64,000 nucleotides of DNA from an uncultured Thiothrix sp. (GCA_902624655.1 CACNYJ010000001.1:62001-126000), one strand, 5' to 3'; shown: positions 54,091 to 62,376, counted from the stretch's first letter. The notes: generated by a model not told the origin, from the sequence alone. A program made the numbers and translations.

Positions 54091-55411
54091 AATTTTTTAT
54101 TTATATAAAATTACATTTTTTATAATAATTATGAGTATCACAAACATAACAAAAGCCGATGTAAATATCTCTTCTTATGAAACAAAAAATGGAATTAAGG
54201 TTTTGTTTTTTAAGTCTGATAATATTCCTATGATTGATATTAAGATAACCTTTGATGCTGGTTCAAATAGAGATGGAGACAAAAAAGGATTATCGATGTT
54301 AACTCACAGCTTGCTCGATGAAGGGACGTCTGCGAAAAAATCTGAAGAGATTGCCTCGATTTTTGAATCAAACGGTTCAATATTTAATACATCGGTTAAT
54401 AAAGATAGATCTTCTATATCCTTAAGATCATTAACGCAGCAAAAATATCTTAATCCTTCTTTAAGAATGTTTTTGGAAATTTTATCAGATAGTTCTTTCC
54501 CTAATAATGAGGTTAATTTGCAGAAGAAAAGAACAATATCAACAATTATAGAAGATCAAAGTGACCCAAGCGAAATTGCCTCAAACCTTTTCTTTAAAGA
54601 AATCTACGGAGATCATCCTTATTCACATCCTTCAGTTGGATATGCGGATTCAGTGAAGAAAATTAGTAGAAAAAATATCAAAGATTTTTATGAGAAGAAT
54701 ATAAATGCAAAAAATGCCTCAATTGCTATTGTATCCTCACTTCCAAAAAAAGAAGTTATAGCTATAGCTGAAAAAATTTCCAAGTCCCTAGATAAATCTA
54801 AGAAAAAGATAACAATAAACGAAATAAGAACTATTAATAAAAAAGAGAAATACATTTATAAAAATTTTAATTCAGAACAGGCGCACATATATGTTGGCTT
54901 AGTTTCAATTAAGAGGGGCTCAGAAAACCATTTACCTTTATATGTTGGAAATTATGTTTTTGGGGGTAGTGGTTTTAGTGCAAGATTAATGCAAGAACTT
55001 CGTGTAAAAAGAGGATTAACTTATGGAGTGTACAGTTATGTTTACCCATTAAAGGAGGAAGGCCCATTTTTAATAGGTATTGAAACAAAAGCAGATCAAG
55101 CACAAAAATCTGTAAAATTAATTCAAGAGATGCTTGCTGAATTTATAAAAGAAGGCCCTACAGATGAAGAGCTAAAGCATGCAAAAAATTCAATAATTAA
55201 CGGATTTCCTTTAAGAATTGATAGTAATAGTGATATTTTAAATTATTTATCAATGATAAATTATTATAATTTATCTAAGGACTATTTGAAAACATTTACA
55301 TCTGAGATTTCTAAAATTACCAAAAAAGATATAATTAATGCTTTTAATAAAGAAATTAATATTAATTCACTTGTTACTCTGATAGTTGGTAATGCAAAAG
55401 CAAAGAAATAA
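54077..55411 (+). CDS. M16 family protein, non-catalytic partner
   Basis: 444 aa with a signal peptide (about 1-26). The position of the HxxEH motif reads MLTHSLLDEGT, so metal-binding residues are lost. R- and Y-rich substrate-binding region (RLMQELRVKRGLTYGVYSY) is retained. Together with the preceding gene this gives one active and one inactive chain, as in processing peptidases. Overlaps rsmD slightly downstream. Confidence 0.92.
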   Translation: MMKSRIFYLYKITFFIIIMSITNITKADVNISSYETKNGIKVLFFKSDNIPMIDIKITFDAGSNRDGDKKGLSMLTHSLLDEGTSAKKSEEIASIFESNGSIFNTSVNKDRSSISLRSLTQQKYLNPSLRMFLEILSDSSFPNNEVNLQKKRTISTIIEDQSDPSEIASNLFFKEIYGDHPYSHPSVGYADSVKKISRKNIKDFYEKNINAKNASIAIVSSLPKKEVIAIAEKISKSLDKSKKKITINEIRTINKKEKYIYKNFNSEQAHIYVGLVSIKRGSENHLPLYVGNYVFGGSGFSARLMQELRVKRGLTYGVYSYVYPLKEEGPFLIGIETKADQAQKSVKLIQEMLAEFIKEGPTDEELKHAKNSIINGFPLRIDSNSDILNYLSMINYYNLSKDYLKTFTSEISKITKKDIINAFNKEININSLVTLIVGNAKAKK

Positions 55412-55982
55412 AGTCAAAAAATCAAATATTAAATTGATCGCCGGAACATGGCGTGGCCGAAAAATTAATTTTATTGAAAAGAATAATTTGAGACCCACAA
55501 AAGGAATAATTAAAGAAACTCTTTTTAACTTATTACGAAATTATATTCAGGGATCTATATGTCTTGATATGTTTGCAGGCAGCGGTTCGCTTGGATTCGA
55601 GGCAGCGTCAAGAGGAGCTAAATATGTATATATGTTTGAAAACGATAAGGAAACTATTGATTGTTTAATAAATCAAAAAAATGCTTTATCCGCAAAAAAT
55701 ATAAATATTCTTTACGCAGATGCTAATTCATTTGAAGATCACGTTCACGATATGGTCGATATAATTTTCCTTGATCCTCCTTTTTCTGAAAACTTGTTAC
55801 AAAATATGATTAATAAAATAAGTTCATCAATAATCTTGAAAGATAAATGTAAAATATATATTGAAATTCCTTATACAAAAGATTTTTTAAAAGATTATAA
55901 AATTCCTGACAATTGGACTTTACAAAAAAAAGGAAAAAGTGGTGACGTTTCTTACTTATTACTTCAGCATAATATGATATAA
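55392..55982 (+). CDS. rsmD: 16S rRNA (guanine(966)-N2)-methyltransferase
   Basis: 196 aa from the ATG; a TTG two codons upstream is possible. LIAGTWRGRKI (about 16-26), RPTKGIIKETLFN, LDMFAGSGSLGFEAASRGA (the SAM motif) and FLDPPFSE (the catalytic DPPF) are all present. It methylates G966 of 16S rRNA. It overlaps the M16 gene by 20 bp; coaD follows, the usual rsmD-coaD pair. Confidence 0.95.
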   Translation: MQKQRNKVKKSNIKLIAGTWRGRKINFIEKNNLRPTKGIIKETLFNLLRNYIQGSICLDMFAGSGSLGFEAASRGAKYVYMFENDKETIDCLINQKNALSAKNINILYADANSFEDHVHDMVDIIFLDPPFSENLLQNMINKISSSIILKDKCKIYIEIPYTKDFLKDYKIPDNWTLQKKGKSGDVSYLLLQHNMI

Positions 55983-55999
55983 TATAAATTATTTTTTTT

Positions 56000-56038
56000 A
56001 TGAATATTACAAATGAACATTACAAATGAATATTGCAG
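56000..56038 (+). repeat. Three 13-bp near-identical tandem repeats at the coaD start
   Basis: ATGAATATTACAA (56000-56012), ATGAACATTACAA (56013-56025) and ATGAATATTGCAG (56026-56038). The third copy is the start of coaD. The first ATG opens a 9-codon frame whose TGA overlaps the coaD ATG, which could couple translation. Probably replication slippage. Confidence 0.8.
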
Positions 56039-56508
56039 TTTATCCTGGAACTTTTGATCCATTCACGAATGGTCATAAAGATCTCGTTACTAGAGCGGCA
56101 TCACATATTTTCGATAAGGTATATGTTTGTGTTGTTGAAAAATCTAATAAAGAGACTTTATTTTCTTCGTCTGAGAGAATTGATTTAGCTAAAAAATCAC
56201 TTGTAGAGTTAACAAATGTAGAAGTGATTGGTTTTGACGGTCTTCTAGTTGATTTTGCGGCGAAACTAGATGCGAAAGTTATCCTAAGAGGTCTTCGTGT
56301 TGTATCAGACTTTGAGTATGAATTTCAAATGTCTAGTATGAACAAAAAACTTAACCAAAATATCGAGTCCATTTTTCTTACCCCTTCAGAGTCTTATGCC
56401 TTTTTATCGTCATCATTGGTTAAAGAAATAGCCAAATTAGGCGGTGATGTCTCATCTTTTGTTAGTAATGACGTTAAAAATGCTCTGCTAAGAAAATTCA
56501 GCAAATAA
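56026..56508 (+). CDS. coaD: Phosphopantetheine adenylyltransferase
   Basis: 160 aa, usual size. The nucleotidyltransferase motif is YPGTFDPFTNGHKDLV (with the T/HxGH-type NGH) and the phosphopantetheine region is VIGFDGLLVDFA; ILRGLRVVSDFEYEFQM and FLSSSLVKEIA are conserved. It performs the penultimate step of coenzyme A synthesis. The start lies in a triple tandem repeat (see the repeat entry); the ATG chosen gives the family's N-terminus. Confidence 0.98.
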   Translation: MNIAVYPGTFDPFTNGHKDLVTRAASHIFDKVYVCVVEKSNKETLFSSSERIDLAKKSLVELTNVEVIGFDGLLVDFAAKLDAKVILRGLRVVSDFEYEFQMSSMNKKLNQNIESIFLTPSESYAFLSSSLVKEIAKLGGDVSSFVSNDVKNALLRKFSK

Positions 56509-56512
56509 AGGG

Positions 56513-56540
56513 TTGACATATTAATTAAATATATTATTAT
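56513..56540 (+). promoter_or_regulatory. Probable sigma-70-type promoter
   Basis: A perfect -35 TTGACA (56513-56518) and -10 TATTAT (56535-56540, five of six) are 16 bp apart. It reads into the 25-aa ORF and the structured region after coaD. Confidence 0.65.
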
Positions 56541-56583
56541 ATTCTAATATATTATTATTATTATCTATGTAGTGGAGTTATAT

Positions 56584-56661
56584 ATGTTAGAGCTTTTATT
56601 GATGTTTACAGTTTGGGTTGTTGCTTCGGTTTGTCTTTATAAGCAATGCCTTGGTAAATAA
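56584..56661 (+). CDS. 25-aa hydrophobic peptide ORF
   Basis: An ATG with GGAG 6-7 nt upstream opens a 25-codon frame, ending TAA at 56661. The peptide (residues 2-18 hydrophobic, then a basic C-terminus with two cysteines) could be a small membrane protein or the leader peptide of an attenuator. A strong promoter lies just upstream. Its last codons contain CCTTGG, which can pair with CCAAGG further on (see the structured region). I know no family for it. Confidence 0.4.
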   Translation: MLELLLMFTVWVVASVCLYKQCLGK

Positions 56662-56775
56662 CTGTTTTTATAGGGAAAGTATGCCAAGGACGGCATTTCT
56701 GTTAAAGAATTTTCGGTCCTCCTTTTTGTTTTAAACTTTATCTCAGCAGCCGAAAGGCTGTTGAGTTTTATTATA
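56662..56775 (+). ncRNA. Structured noncoding RNA, attenuator-like
   Basis: Three competing pairings are visible. CCTTGG (56649-56654, in the peptide ORF) pairs with CCAAGG (56684-56689). ATGCC (56681-56685) can instead pair with GGCAT (56692-56696). AGGAC (56687-56691) pairs with GTCCT (56716-56720), which is followed by CCTTTTTG, a terminator-like tail. A second strong hairpin, CAGCAGCC-GAAA-GGCTGTTG (56744-56763), with a GNRA loop, follows before a T-rich stretch. Mutually exclusive folds behind a short ORF are typical of attenuation, but this was not folded by computer. Confidence 0.4.
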
Positions 56776-56780
56776 TGACT

Positions 56781-56808
56781 TTGACTAGTAACCTTTATTT
56801 GATATAGT
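56781..56808 (+). promoter_or_regulatory. Promoter of the Lpp-like lipoprotein
   Basis: -35 TTGACT (56781-56786) and -10 TATAGT (56803-56808) with a 16-bp spacer; the untranslated leader starts about 56815 and contains the short palindrome CCCCTTGGGG. A strong AAGGAGG site precedes the ATG at 56859. Confidence 0.75.
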
Positions 56809-56858
56809 AAAAAATCCCCTTGGGGAATTTAAGCTTAAATAATAATAAGGAGGCTTCA

Positions 56859-57041
56859 ATGAGAAAAATAAAAACACTTCTAGTAGCTGGCGTTGCGCTT
56901 ATATTATCAGGATGCGCAACTGATCAAGCTTTGTTAGACAGACTAGAGTTGGTTGAAGAGACAGCAAAACAAGCTATATCTGCTGCTGATGCAAATTCTC
57001 ATAGACTAAATCAAATGTTCTATGAGCAGCAAAAGAAATAG
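56859..57041 (+). CDS. Small outer-membrane lipoprotein, Lpp/OprI-like
   Basis: 60 aa from the ATG behind AAGGAGG; a longer upstream frame is ruled out by this. A signal peptide ends in a lipobox, LILSGC19. The mature part is a short heptad-patterned helix (LLDRLELVEETAKQAISAADANSHRL) like OprI of Pseudomonas. OprI/Lpp-type proteins trimerise and may bind peptidoglycan by a C-terminal lysine; the sequence ends QQKK, compatible with this. Strong promoter and binding site suggest it is abundant. L,D-transpeptidases such as that at 25-26 kb link such lipoproteins. Confidence 0.85.
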   Translation: MRKIKTLLVAGVALILSGCATDQALLDRLELVEETAKQAISAADANSHRLNQMFYEQQKK

Positions 57042-57045
57042 TTAA

Positions 57046-57864
57046 CTATTTTTGACAATTCTTACAATAGAAAGACGATCTTTGATTTATCTTTACTTGT
57101 AAGATGTCACTTTGACAATTATGGCAGGGCAGTGATGTTCTGCCATAAACTTTAAAATCATATTGAAAATATCCACTTTTACCATCAGCATTAATATAAT
57201 CATTTATTGATGACCCACCTTTTTTAATTGCTTTGCGTAAAACTTTTTTTATTGAAAGAACTAAATCCTCGCAGTTTTTCATTGTTAATTTACTAGATAC
57301 TTTTTGTGGTCTGATCCCGGCTAGAAATAAAGACTCAGAAGCATAAATATTTCCAACTCCAACAATAATATTTGCATTCATCAATAAATTTTTTATGGGG
57401 ATTACTCTGTTTCTAGTTTTTTCATAAAGAAACTTTGTATTGAATTCTTTGTTTAGAGGTTCTACACCTAATTTTTGGAATAATCGATTTTCTTTTAGTG
57501 GTGATTCTTTTGAAAGAAATATCATACCAAATTTTCTTGGATCATTAAATCTTAATTGCTTACCAGAGTTTAATAAAATTTTAAAATGATCGTGCTTTTT
57601 AGTCTCATCATGTTTATTTGCAATCCTGAGAGTACCTGTCATACCAAGATGTATAGTAAGGAAAAATTTTTCCCCAGAAATTATTATATATTTTGCTCTT
57701 CTTGAAACATTGATTATTTTTAAATTTAATAAATCCTTACAAAGATTTTTTTGTATGTTCCAGCGCAGTTTTTTAACAGAGACTTTACAGCTTAGTATTT
57801 TTTTATTTATTAAAAATGGTTTTATTCCATCAATTGTTGTTTGAACTTCTGGTAATTCTGGCAT
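57046..57864 (-). CDS. mutM: Formamidopyrimidine-DNA glycosylase
   Basis: 272 aa. The N-terminal catalytic P2-E3 is in MPELPEVQTT; the lysine region is LTIHLGMTG; the H2TH domain has VGVGNIYASE and KKGGSSINDY; the C-terminal zinc finger has C-x2-C...C-x2-C (CHNCQ...CKNCQ). It excises oxidised purines such as 8-oxoguanine and works together with MutY (at 9 kb). A single base separates it from bioD upstream; converges with the Lpp-like gene. Confidence 0.98.
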   Translation of the reverse strand: MPELPEVQTTIDGIKPFLINKKILSCKVSVKKLRWNIQKNLCKDLLNLKIINVSRRAKYIIISGEKFFLTIHLGMTGTLRIANKHDETKKHDHFKILLNSGKQLRFNDPRKFGMIFLSKESPLKENRLFQKLGVEPLNKEFNTKFLYEKTRNRVIPIKNLLMNANIIVGVGNIYASESLFLAGIRPQKVSSKLTMKNCEDLVLSIKKVLRKAIKKGGSSINDYINADGKSGYFQYDFKVYGRTSLPCHNCQSDILQVKINQRSSFYCKNCQK

Positions 57865-58512
57865 TTAATCTAGATATTCTAATACTTTTGGATTTAAGTT
57901 TTCATTATAACCTAATTTTATAATTGGTATATCAGTGAATCCTGAGAGTTCTTCGAAATTATCGAGAGGCGTATCTTTATTTATATTATTTAGAATAATG
58001 AGTTTGAGATCCAATTTTAATTCTTCTATAGATTTAATGGTGAGAAGAGTGTGATTTATACATCCTAGTGCATTCTTAACAACAAGCACAATCGGTAACC
58101 TTAGCTCTGCTGCAAGGTCTGCAGTCAATTTATTGTTTGCAATTGGAGAAAAAAATCCTCCGCATCCTTCGACAATATTTATACACTCATTGCTATCATC
58201 CTTATTTTCATTAATAAATTTAATAATTTGATTAAGGCTTATGGTTTTATTCTCCATTTTTGCTGCCTTAGGAGGTGACGCGTAAGCTTTAAACATAAAT
58301 TTACAAATTGTATTCAAAGGCTTGTTTTCCAGCCTAGAAAATTGAGTAGCATCCTTTGGAACTACGCTTTCATCGGGCTCAATACACCCAGACTCAACCG
58401 GCTTTAGAAAATGAAAATCTCTATTTTTTCCCTTCAGGAGAGAGCCAAATTTAAGCATGAACCATGTTTTGCCAACATCTGTATCAGTTCCTGTCACTAA
58501 TATACCTTTCAT
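57865..58512 (-). CDS. bioD: Dethiobiotin synthetase
   Basis: 215 aa from the ATG with GGGAG 6 nt upstream; an in-frame TTG upstream adds four residues. The Walker A motif is GTDTDVGKT (about 7-15), and KPVESGCIEPDES and the VEGCGGFFSP (about 105-114) motif mark BioD. It closes the ureido ring of dethiobiotin. It is separate from bioHC here and is divergent from ispG across 42 bp. Confidence 0.95.
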   Translation of the reverse strand: MKGILVTGTDTDVGKTWFMLKFGSLLKGKNRDFHFLKPVESGCIEPDESVVPKDATQFSRLENKPLNTICKFMFKAYASPPKAAKMENKTISLNQIIKFINENKDDSNECINIVEGCGGFFSPIANNKLTADLAAELRLPIVLVVKNALGCINHTLLTIKSIEELKLDLKLIILNNINKDTPLDNFEELSGFTDIPIIKLGYNENLNPKVLEYLD

Positions 58513-58554
58513 AAGTACTCCCAATTATCTAATCTTCATGTGATAATAATATAC

Positions 58555-59775
58555 ATGAGCAATAATAATATAAATAGAAGAAAATCAAATGCTGTTAAAG
58601 TAGGAAACGTCTTTATAGGCGGAGACAATCCAATTATTGTTCAATCGATGACAAACACAAATACGTCTGATGTAGAAAAAACAACTGAACAAATTATCGC
58701 ACTTTCAAAAGCTGGCTCTGAAGTGGTAAGAGTAACTGTTAATGATTCGGATGCAATAAAAGCAATTCCTTTTATTAGAGATAGACTAGACAAAGCTGGA
58801 GAAAATATTCCAATTGTCGGGGACTTTCACTTTAATGGACACATGTTATTAGACAAATACCAAGATGATGCTATTTATCTTGATAAGTTTAGAATCAACC
58901 CTGGAAATGTTGGGAAAAAAAATAAAAAAGATAAAAATTTTACAACAATGATTGAAGCTGCTTGCAAGTTAAACAAACCAGTCAGAATTGGAGTAAATTG
59001 GGGAAGTTTAGATCAAGAGCTTTTGGCGAGTAAATTAGATATAAATAATCAATTAAAAAAACCAAAATCACTCGATGATGTAATGTGTGACGCAGTTATC
59101 ACATCAGCATTAGAAAACGCAAGTTTAGCAGAATCAATTGGACTTAGAAAAGATCAAATTATTATTTCTTGTAAGTTAAGTAAAGTAAATATGCTTATTG
59201 ATGTTTATAGAAAAATCTCAGAAATGTGTAGTTATGCTCTGCATTTGGGACTAACAGAGGCGGGAAGTAATGAAAGGGGAATTGTTTATTCTTCATGCGC
59301 TCTTGGTCCATTATTGTTAGATGGAATAGGGGACACTATCCGAGTATCGCTTACTACTGATATAGATGGAAATAGAACAAAAGAGGTTAGTGTTGCAAAA
59401 TTAATTTTACAAAGCCTAGGTATAAGATATTTTTTACCAGATGTTACTTCATGTCCTGGATGCGGAAGAACAAGTAGTGACTATTTCCAAAAATTAGCTT
59501 TTGATATTGATCAGCATATTAAAGAAAGTATGCCAGTTTGGAAAAAAGATTACCCTGGCGTTGAAAATCTGAAAATTTCCGTGATGGGCTGTATAGTAAA
59601 TGGACCAGGAGAAAGTAAACACGCAGACATTGGTATCAGTCTTCCTGGAAGAGGCGAGAACCCTACCGCGCCCGTCTTCATTGATGGAGAAAAAAAAATT
59701 ACTTTAAAAGGTGATAATATTACAAACGATTTTAAAAAAATATTAATTGAGTATATTGAAAATAGATACAAATAA
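58555..59775 (+). CDS. ispG: 4-hydroxy-3-methylbut-2-en-1-yl diphosphate synthase
   Basis: 406 aa from the ATG giving MSNNNINRRKSNAV; a further upstream GTG is unlikely. IIVQSMTNTNTSDVE (about 31-45) and the cluster-binding cysteines in SCPGCGRTSSD (about 300-310) and GCIVNGPGESKHADIG (about 342-357) mark the 4Fe-4S enzyme. It makes the MEP-pathway precursor of isoprenoids, the source of the GGPP used by CrtB, the farnesyl of heme A and the carrier for UppP. Ferredoxin (62.4 kb) could be an electron donor, an inference. Confidence 0.97.
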   Translation: MSNNNINRRKSNAVKVGNVFIGGDNPIIVQSMTNTNTSDVEKTTEQIIALSKAGSEVVRVTVNDSDAIKAIPFIRDRLDKAGENIPIVGDFHFNGHMLLDKYQDDAIYLDKFRINPGNVGKKNKKDKNFTTMIEAACKLNKPVRIGVNWGSLDQELLASKLDINNQLKKPKSLDDVMCDAVITSALENASLAESIGLRKDQIIISCKLSKVNMLIDVYRKISEMCSYALHLGLTEAGSNERGIVYSSCALGPLLLDGIGDTIRVSLTTDIDGNRTKEVSVAKLILQSLGIRYFLPDVTSCPGCGRTSSDYFQKLAFDIDQHIKESMPVWKKDYPGVENLKISVMGCIVNGPGESKHADIGISLPGRGENPTAPVFIDGEKKITLKGDNITNDFKKILIEYIENRYK

Positions 59776-59779
59776 ACTT

Positions 59780-61165
59780 CTATTTTATTCTAGAAAATCT
59801 CTCCAAGGCTTTATTTCTACTTTCCTTAAGATCAACAATTGGCTTGATTAAGTTATTGTCGACTAGCAAATCACTTGATCCGTCTTCCGTATATAAATTG
59901 TAGTTATTCAACCACTTTTTTGTATAACTATTATCAGGATCAAATTTTTCTTCCTGTAATATCGGATTAAATATTCTAAAATATGGAGCTGCGTCAGTAC
60001 CACAACCAGAAACCCATTGCCAACCCATTACGTTATTTGCAACGTCTGCATCCAATAACGTATCTTTAAACCATTTTTCACCCTCTTGCCAAGGAATTAA
60101 AAGGTTTTTTGTTAGAAAGGAGGCTACAATCATTCTTGTTCTGTTATGCATCCAGCCTGTTTCCCATAGCTCAATCATAGCAGCATCAACTATTCTTATA
60201 CCCGTCTTGCCTTTTTTCCAGAGACTTAAGTTTTCTTCATAATTTTCTTCCCACTCAAAGTCCTCATATTTCTTATTAAATGGTTTATTTACTACGTAAG
60301 GAAAATGATGAAGAATGTAATAAGAGAATTCTCTCCAATATAATTCTTTAATATAGTGCTCTTCATGTTTGCTAAGCATATGATCTTGGTGAAAGTTAAA
60401 GAAGTTAATTATTTGATTAGTGGTGATTTCTCCAAAACGAAGATGAGGAGACATTTTCGATGTACCCGCAGTACCCGGAAAATTTCTTATATCTTTATAC
60501 TCAGATAAATAGCCCTTGAAAAAAGATTTTAGCTTCTTACTTGCCTCTAGCTCTCCAGGATTCCAGTAATTTTTAAATTTCTTTGACCAACCCGTCTTCC
60601 TGCTTGAAAAGATTTGACTTATATCCATCTGATTCTCTTCAAGACCAAAAGTTTTAAAGGGTTCTTTTGGAAAACTCAAAACCTGCTTTTGAACATAGAT
60701 TGACTTGCAGTGTTTGTAAAAAGGACTATAAACTTTATATGGTTCGTTGCTTTTATTGAGAATAGTTGACGGATCTACTAATGTTGATTTATTAAAAGAA
60801 TTAAAGTCAACATTCATTTTATCGAGTTCTTTCTTTAACAATTTTTCAACTTTAGCAAAATCAGGATTTTTATTCTGATTTAAATAAATAGAGCCGATGT
60901 TATATTTTTCTACGACCCTAACAATAGTTTCGATATAATCGCCTTCAATAATGTTTAACAGGATATTTCTCTCTTCCAGTCTGGCAAAAAGACTATTAAG
61001 ACTTTGTTCAAGCCACCAAAGATTTGCCGAGCCATGAGTCTTCTCGTATAGGTTTTTGTCAAAAACAAAGAGGAATGATGATGAATCGCTATTGGATATT
61101 GATGCGTTTATGGCATCATTATCATCAAGTCTTAAATCATTAGAAAATAATACTAGTGATTTCAT
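59780..61165 (-). CDS. phr: Deoxyribodipyrimidine photolyase/cryptochrome family
   Basis: 461 aa. N-terminal alpha/beta domain begins LVLFSNDLRLDDNDAI (antenna-binding). The FAD-binding region has TSKMSPHLRFGEI, YWREFSYYILHHFP, RIVDAAMIELWETGWMHNRTRMIVASFLTK and the end WVSGCGTDAAPYFRIFNP. It repairs UV-induced cyclobutane dimers using light, fitting a surface-water cell. It is 6 bp downstream of the MerR regulator, so they form an operon. Class I CPD photolyase is likely, but a cryptochrome cannot be excluded. Confidence 0.93.
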   Translation of the reverse strand: MKSLVLFSNDLRLDDNDAINASISNSDSSSFLFVFDKNLYEKTHGSANLWWLEQSLNSLFARLEERNILLNIIEGDYIETIVRVVEKYNIGSIYLNQNKNPDFAKVEKLLKKELDKMNVDFNSFNKSTLVDPSTILNKSNEPYKVYSPFYKHCKSIYVQKQVLSFPKEPFKTFGLEENQMDISQIFSSRKTGWSKKFKNYWNPGELEASKKLKSFFKGYLSEYKDIRNFPGTAGTSKMSPHLRFGEITTNQIINFFNFHQDHMLSKHEEHYIKELYWREFSYYILHHFPYVVNKPFNKKYEDFEWEENYEENLSLWKKGKTGIRIVDAAMIELWETGWMHNRTRMIVASFLTKNLLIPWQEGEKWFKDTLLDADVANNVMGWQWVSGCGTDAAPYFRIFNPILQEEKFDPDNSYTKKWLNNYNLYTEDGSSDLLVDNNLIKPIVDLKESRNKALERFSRIK

Positions 61166-61171
61166 TTTCAG

Positions 61172-62074
61172 CTAGTATTTGATTCCCTCGACCTTAGCAA
61201 GCTTTATTAAAACTTCTTCAATTAAATATCTAGACTTTGCGGAAGTAGTCTCCAGTTCCTTATGCAATTCAGCATCCTTCGCATTTCTGACTTCGCACTC
61301 TGAAGAGTACTTCTCAAAAGCAGTAAGTTTAAATATTAAATCAGCCAGGTGTTTAGGGCATTCGCAGTTGATGTTGCTTCCTGCAGCCACAATAGTATGT
61401 ATGTCTTGGTCTGTTAAAAGTCTAGCTGTTGAGGCTGACTTCATATAATTTGGAAAATTATTTGCACACCAGTCTGTTATTTCAGAATGGTTAAGCGGCA
61501 ATTTTGTAATACCCGTATCTTGAGTTCTTAAAGCCATGATATCGCTTTCTTTACCAAAGTCATATGCACACAAAAGTTTTGAGGATTTTGATTGTTTCAT
61601 TAACTTCTGTAAAACCTTAAAAGTACCCTGATTTACGGTTGGTATTTCAGCAATAATGAAATCAATTTTGGTATGATAATTTGACTTTATATTTCTTGGA
61701 TCTTGAACAACATCAATCATATTAAGTCTCATACTATCTAAACTCTTTTTATCTAGGATAGTTTTGCCAAGAAGAATGAAATTAAGATCGTTTTTTCCAG
61801 AACTAGTGATAGCAGACTTGCAACTAGAGATTCTTTTTTCGAGATTCTCATAATTTAGGTTTGCAACGGCACTAATAGCATCACCGTTATCAACAAGTTT
61901 CTTAATAAGTAAAAGTCTGTCGATATCAGCTTGGGTATAAAGCCTGTCACCTGCGTCTGTTCTTATAGGTTTTACAACTTTATATCTTCTTTCCCATGCT
62001 CTAAGTGTTTCTGGACGTATACCAGTTATTTGGGTTGTTAAACCAATCCTGTAATTCTGCTCAATATTATTCAT
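61172..62074 (-). CDS. MerR-type regulator of photolyase, LitR/CarH-like
   Basis: 300 aa from the ATG after AAAGG; in-frame ATGs at 62098 and 62122 are alternatives. The N-terminal winged helix is YRIGLTTQITGIRPETLRAWERRY (residues 8-31), followed by the D-x-D-R-L-L-L-I-K-K-L helix. The middle (about 100-200) looks like the Rossmann-type domain that binds cobalamin in light-sensing LitR/CarH, but the expected D-x-H-x-x-G motif is not found, so B12 sensing is doubtful. Lies just before phr; an array of TACAAGT/TGTACA words lies upstream. Confidence 0.8.
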   Translation of the reverse strand: MNNIEQNYRIGLTTQITGIRPETLRAWERRYKVVKPIRTDAGDRLYTQADIDRLLLIKKLVDNGDAISAVANLNYENLEKRISSCKSAITSSGKNDLNFILLGKTILDKKSLDSMRLNMIDVVQDPRNIKSNYHTKIDFIIAEIPTVNQGTFKVLQKLMKQSKSSKLLCAYDFGKESDIMALRTQDTGITKLPLNHSEITDWCANNFPNYMKSASTARLLTDQDIHTIVAAGSNINCECPKHLADLIFKLTAFEKYSSECEVRNAKDAELHKELETTSAKSRYLIEEVLIKLAKVEGIKY

Positions 62075-62110
62075 TTGCCTTTGCTCGTGATTGTTCATGT
62101 ATAGAGAATA

Positions 62111-62280
62111 TTTCAAATACAAGTAAAAATCAAGTATTATTTATATTTATTTGTACATAACTTGTATTTTTATAAATAATTGTAATATAAGGGACTTTTT
62201 CTTTAATTTTTGTATAGATAAATGTGTACATTATTAAAATTTATGCTATATTGTCGTTAAGTTAAATGATTTTGTACATC
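62111..62280. promoter_or_regulatory. Repeat-rich control region between merR and petF
   Basis: Related words cluster here: TACAAGT (62117-62123), CAAGTA twice with exactly 11-bp period (62119, 62130), TGTACA (62151-62156), ACTTGTA (62159-62165), TGTATA (62210-62215), TGTACA (62224-62229) and TGTACA (62272-62277). TACAAGT and ACTTGTA are reverse complements. LitR/CarH-type regulators bind TGTACA-like palindromes, so these are probable operators of the neighbouring MerR protein. A -10-like TATATT (62246-62251) lies 16 bp after the TGTACA at 62224, suggesting an operator-covered promoter facing petF. Confidence 0.6.
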
Positions 62281-62306
62281 CCCTGGAGCACCTAGCTCCG
62301 CACACT

Positions 62307-62334
62307 TGTAGCCGGTTTTCCGGCTACTTTTTTT
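62307..62334 (+). terminator. Strong intrinsic terminator in the petF leader
   Basis: A perfect 8-bp GC-rich stem, GTAGCCGG/CCGGCTAC with TTTT loop (62307-62326), is followed by eight T. A smaller hairpin GGAGC/GCTCC (62284-62298) precedes it. It stands between the possible promoter at 62224-62251 and petF, giving a roughly 77-nt terminated RNA; petF would need read-through. Confidence 0.88.
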
Positions 62335-62376
62335 TAAGACGGGGATATCGTAACTTACTTTTACAGGAGAATTATT

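Noticed and set aside
57036-57051. Palindrome AAATAGTTAACTATTT between the lipoprotein and mutM
   Set aside because: Short and A/T-rich; covers both stop regions; a terminator role is possible but unsupported.
59759-59786. AAAATAGA/TCTATTTT hairpin between ispG and phr as a bidirectional terminator
   Set aside because: AU-only stem with 12-nt loop, too weak to call.
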